Assembly: GCA_964585635.1 (NCBI GenBank)
Contig: CAZPEV010000134.1
Span: forward strand, 1-9,329
DNA from: CAZPEV01 sp964585635
Lineage (GTDB): Bacteria > Zixibacteria > MSB-5A5 > GN15 > JAAZOE01
Length of the DNA: 9,329 nt
Reading direction: 5' to 3'
Shown: piece by piece, positions 7,060 through 9,329 of the stretch
How the letters are laid out: the number at the start of each line of letters is the position of its first letter
Numbering within the stretch: the stretch's first letter is position 1
The notes under the pieces: generated by a model
What the model saw: the letters and a program-made list of their open reading frames with translations, nothing else
The model's database searches: none
What the model was told of the DNA's origin: nothing
Translations under genes and position numbers: made by a program

Positions 7060-8460
7060 ATGTTGACGATCAAAGCGAAAATAATCATCGCTTCCACCCT
7101 CGTATTCGGGCTCCTGCTGGGGAGCTTCGCCTACCTCATCTATGAAAGTTCGGAGAGGACCGAGTTGTCCAAGCTGGACGTTCGTTTGGAAAGCCAATCC
7201 GAGAAACTTCAGATTGAAATCGAGGAACAACTCAAGGAACAGCACTTTCCGGATTTGGATGATTTGAGTGAAATCAGAACCGAAGGCCTCCCCAACGTGT
7301 TGACGCAGCTCTACGATTCGACCGGAAAGGTCATTATCGCCGATTCTATACTGTCAGGAGCATCGGCAGATCTGCGGCGGAAAGGCCATCACGCGCATTC
7401 CGCAGAGCGTACCATAAGAATCCGGGGCCAGGCCTATCGCTGCCTATGGTCGCCGGTTGAAATTGATGAACAGTTTCCCTTTGTGCTGCAGATAGCCGCC
7501 CCCATGACCGGCGTGCAGGCCAGTTTGCGGCACCTCCAAGTGCTGTTTCTTATCAGCATCCCGGCCGCACTCCTCATCACCGCAATGGCCGCGTTCTTCA
7601 TCACCAAAACCGCCTTCCGGCCTTTGACGGCTATGGCCGAGACCGCCGGACGCATATCCGCGTCAAGTCTCGATCAGCGATTACATATTCCGTCCGCTCG
7701 GGATGAGGTGCAATCGCTGGCGTTGACGCTGAACGGCATGATGGAACGAATCGACACGGGCTTTCGCAGTCAGCGGCAGTTTGTGGCTGATGCGTCTCAT
7801 GAGATTCGCACGCCGTTGACCATAATCAACAGCGAATTGGAATTCGCGAGCAAAACATCAGACGAAAACGCCTTGAGAGAAAGCCTGCTGACGTCGCTAT
7901 CGGAGCTTGACAGGCTCGGCCGGATGGTTGATAACCTGGTTTTGCTGGCCCGGCTCGATGCCTCAAAGGTTCTTATTGACAGGCAGGCGACCCGACTCGA
8001 CGAGATCGTGACGGAGTCGGTACAATTGATGAATCGGCTGGCGACCAAGAAGAATATCACGATCAATCTCTATATTGATGAGGCCGTGGAGCTTTCAGCA
8101 GACGGCGAGGGACTCAAGAGGGCGATTCTCAACGTTCTCGACAATGCCGTCAAATACTCACTGGCCGCCGGCGAGGTATCGGTTTCTCTGCGGACTCGCG
8201 GGCCGCTGCCAGGTGCAGCCTACGTGATTGTTGAAGATCATGGGCCGGGCATCTCAGAATCTGAATTGCCGCTCATCTTTCGGCGATTTTTCCGAGGCGA
8301 AAATGCCCGGGCGGAAAGCGACGGAAGCGGGCTCGGCCTGGCGATCGCCCAAGGATTGGTGGAACTGCACGGCGGGAAAATCGACCTTCATAGCCGGCTC
8401 GGTCACGGTACAACCGTTACCATAGAATTGCCAATCAAAGGACCGCAGAGACCGCTCTGA
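7060..8460 (+). CDS. Sensor histidine kinase with periplasmic sensor and HAMP domain
   Basis: Inner-membrane sensor that phosphorylates the upstream regulator. Order: TM1 (~7-28), extracytoplasmic sensor (~29-160), TM2 (~161-183), HAMP (~184-237), HisKA with phospho-acceptor His247 (FVADASHEIRTPLT), then the HATPase domain with N-box Asn362 (ILNVLDNAVKYS), G1 box DHGPGIS (393-399), F-box FRRFFRG (407-413) and G2 box GSGLGLA (422-428). All catalytic motifs are intact, and 466 residues is normal for the CusS/PhoR-like class. The sensor contains a short His cluster, GHHAH (109-113), that could bind metal; this is only a suggestion. Start ATG 7060 is 15 bases after the regulator's stop, and GGAG at 7044-7047 overlaps that stop at a longish 12-base spacing. 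No terminator is seen between it and the PepSY-like gene, so read-through into that gene is possible. Confidence 0.95.
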   Translation: MLTIKAKIIIASTLVFGLLLGSFAYLIYESSERTELSKLDVRLESQSEKLQIEIEEQLKEQHFPDLDDLSEIRTEGLPNVLTQLYDSTGKVIIADSILSGASADLRRKGHHAHSAERTIRIRGQAYRCLWSPVEIDEQFPFVLQIAAPMTGVQASLRHLQVLFLISIPAALLITAMAAFFITKTAFRPLTAMAETAGRISASSLDQRLHIPSARDEVQSLALTLNGMMERIDTGFRSQRQFVADASHEIRTPLTIINSELEFASKTSDENALRESLLTSLSELDRLGRMVDNLVLLARLDASKVLIDRQATRLDEIVTESVQLMNRLATKKNITINLYIDEAVELSADGEGLKRAILNVLDNAVKYSLAAGEVSVSLRTRGPLPGAAYVIVEDHGPGISESELPLIFRRFFRGENARAESDGSGLGLAIAQGLVELHGGKIDLHSRLGHGTTVTIELPIKGPQRPL

Positions 8461-8482
8461 CGACCTTATTATTTCCTTCGAT

Positions 8483-8510
8483 TTTCATCTTGGTTTCATC
8501 TCCATTTCGT
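8483..8510 (+). promoter_or_regulatory. Triple TTTCAT box upstream of the PepSY-like gene
   Basis: TTTCAT at 8483-8488 and 8494-8499 and TTTCGT at 8505-8510 repeat every 11 bases, matching the two-copy array before the response regulator. The array is followed at 8520-8525 by TATGAT, close to a consensus -10 box, with no good -35. This is the layout of a class of promoter in which a PhoB-like activator replaces -35 contacts. It strongly suggests that the neighbouring regulator activates the PepSY-like gene. Confidence 0.7.
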
Positions 8511-8519
8511 TTAACCTGA

Positions 8520-8525
8520 TATGAT
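8520..8525 (+). promoter_or_regulatory. -10 element of the PepSY-like gene promoter
   Basis: TATGAT differs from TATAAT at one base and lies 9 bases after the last TTTCGT repeat. Transcription would begin near 8532, leaving a leader of about 70 bases before ATG 8601. Confidence 0.5.
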
Positions 8526-8587
8526 GGAGAAACTACTGCCGATCGTGGGTCACGTTTTCGCCCAGGCGGAAAAACAAGTCGAACCAT

Positions 8588-8593
8588 GAGGAA
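8588..8593 (+). promoter_or_regulatory. Shine-Dalgarno of the PepSY-like gene
   Basis: GAGGAA, seven bases before ATG 8601. It favours 8601 over the in-frame ATG at 8586, which has no such motif and lies partly in this site. Confidence 0.65.
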
Positions 8594-8600
8594 TATACTT

Positions 8601-9134
8601 ATGAAAACGTCACGTCTTTTGGCCTTTATCCTGTTCGCAATCGTGGCCCTGATCTTCTGCGGATTGACAATCGCTGCGGACAAAAAGGAAGCCGATAAAG
8701 AAAAGAAACTGACGACAAAGGACATCCCCGCGACGGTGCTGGCCGCCTTCGAAAAAAGCTATCCCCAGGCGAAGATTAAAGGAGTCGGCTCGGAGACCGA
8801 AAATGGCGTGACCTATTTCGAGGTCGAGAGTGTCGATGGCGCCGTCAAGAGAGACCTTCTGTATACGCCCGAGGGCAAAGCCGTCGAGATCGAAGAAAGC
8901 GTCGGTTTGAAGGAACTCCCCGAGGCCGCCCGTCAGACAATCGCCAAGGATTACCCCAAGAGCGAGATGGAGGAGGCGGAGAAAGTGATGCGGGGTGCGG
9001 TCGTGACCTACGAAGTCACAATCGGCGAAGGGAAGAATGCGGTGGAGATCTCTTTTGACGCCGCTGGGAAAGTGCTCAAGACCACGCAGGTCGGGAAAGA
9101 AAAGGAAGACAAGGACCAGGACGATAAGGATTGA
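8601..9134 (+). CDS. Exported protein with two PepSY-like repeats
   Basis: A 177-residue protein with an N-terminal signal peptide (MKTSR, hydrophobic core 6-24, likely cut after TIAA, ~26), then two related PepSY-like units of the PF11396 type, about 40-100 (DIPATVLAAFEKSYPQAKI ... YTPEGKAVEIEE) and 103-161 (LKELPEAARQTIAKDYPKSE ... FDAAGKVLKTT). Each has a helix with 'YP' followed by strands with a 'G-x-x-YE/FEV' pattern. The last ~16 residues are almost only Lys, Asp and Glu. It probably works in the periplasm; PepSY-like proteins are linked to inhibition or envelope sensing, but their exact job is often unknown. It follows the histidine kinase by 140 bases and has its own promoter with the TTTCAT array, so it is probably the output, and possibly a feedback modulator, of this two-component system. 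No lipobox is seen around Cys20. Confidence 0.8.
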   Translation: MKTSRLLAFILFAIVALIFCGLTIAADKKEADKEKKLTTKDIPATVLAAFEKSYPQAKIKGVGSETENGVTYFEVESVDGAVKRDLLYTPEGKAVEIEESVGLKELPEAARQTIAKDYPKSEMEEAEKVMRGAVVTYEVTIGEGKNAVEISFDAAGKVLKTTQVGKEKEDKDQDDKD

Positions 9135-9182
9135 CCGGCGCCGGGGAATCGACGCCTGTGATGACTAACGAGCATGTTCGCG

Positions 9183-9188
9183 AGAGGA
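9183..9188 (+). promoter_or_regulatory. Shine-Dalgarno of the last, partial gene
   Basis: AGAGGA, five bases before ATG 9194. It supports 9194 over the in-frame ATG at 9161, which lacks one. Confidence 0.55.
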
Positions 9189-9193
9189 CATCC

Positions 9194-9329
9194 ATGACTA
9201 TCCGTGGGCCGGCGTTCCTAATCATCACCCTGCTGGCGATAAACGATTGGGGGGCCAATGTCACCTCCCCGGCGCAGTCTCCGCAACTGTTTAAAGATCT
9301 GTTCCGAAACACTTCTTCTACTATACTCA
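9194..9329 (+). CDS. Start of an exported protein of unknown function (runs off the end)
   Basis: ATG 9194 opens a frame with no stop to the window end (45 codons). It begins MTIRGPAFLIITLLAINDWG, which looks like a signal peptide or N-terminal membrane segment, then a polar stretch (SPAQSPQLFKDLFRNTSST). It follows the PepSY-like gene by 59 bases with no clear terminator (the GGCGCC-type palindrome at about 9137 has no T-run), so the two may be one transcript under the TTTCAT array. A longer start at 9161 would add 11 polar residues and bury the signal peptide. I do not recognise the family from this part. Confidence 0.55.
   Translation, partial: MTIRGPAFLIITLLAINDWGANVTSPAQSPQLFKDLFRNTSSTIL

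Overview
The window looks like a scaffold from an uncultured Gram-negative bacterium of the Fibrobacterota-Chlorobiota-Bacteroidota (FCB) type, possibly Zixibacteria-like. The main reason is a very large exported protein ending in a classic type IX secretion (Por/T9SS) sorting domain, with its 'NYPNPFNP' entry motif and 'KKMVLLK' end. A fragment of a PknB-like kinase of the 'GxxIGHYRI-EKIGAGGMGEVYLA' kind points the same way. The phylum is an inference from protein style, not a marker-gene result. A run of ten Ns at 4579-4588 shows two contigs joined with a placeholder gap.

Minus-strand half (1-5942). From right to left: a decayed N-terminal fragment of a serine/threonine kinase (5532-5942); a giant multidomain surface protein (1126-5455) with two LamG domains, Ig/Cna-B-like and carboxypeptidase-regulatory-like beta modules, an eight-cysteine helical module and the T9SS tail; a perfect 11-bp-stem hairpin just after its stop; a structured non-coding spacer that also holds the last two dozen codons of an IS3/IS481-type transposase; and the N-terminal third of an OPT-family transporter, cut by an in-frame TAG where the next residues suggest a Trp codon.

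Plus-strand half (6367-9329). A compact envelope-signalling locus: an OmpR/PhoB-type response regulator, its membrane histidine kinase 15 bases later, a small exported protein with two PepSY-like repeats, and the start of another exported protein that runs off the end. Direct repeats of TTTCAT with an 11-bp period lie immediately before the regulator and, as three copies followed by a TATGAT -10 box, before the PepSY-like gene. The simplest reading is that the regulator binds both sites, controls its own operon and drives the PepSY-like gene as its output.

No rRNA, tRNA, CRISPR array or complete mobile element was seen. The strongest second-look items are the two TTTCAT arrays, the architecture of the giant surface protein, and three signs of decay on the minus strand (truncated OPT gene, kinase fragment, transposase tail). 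I see no convincing evidence of a wholly new system.
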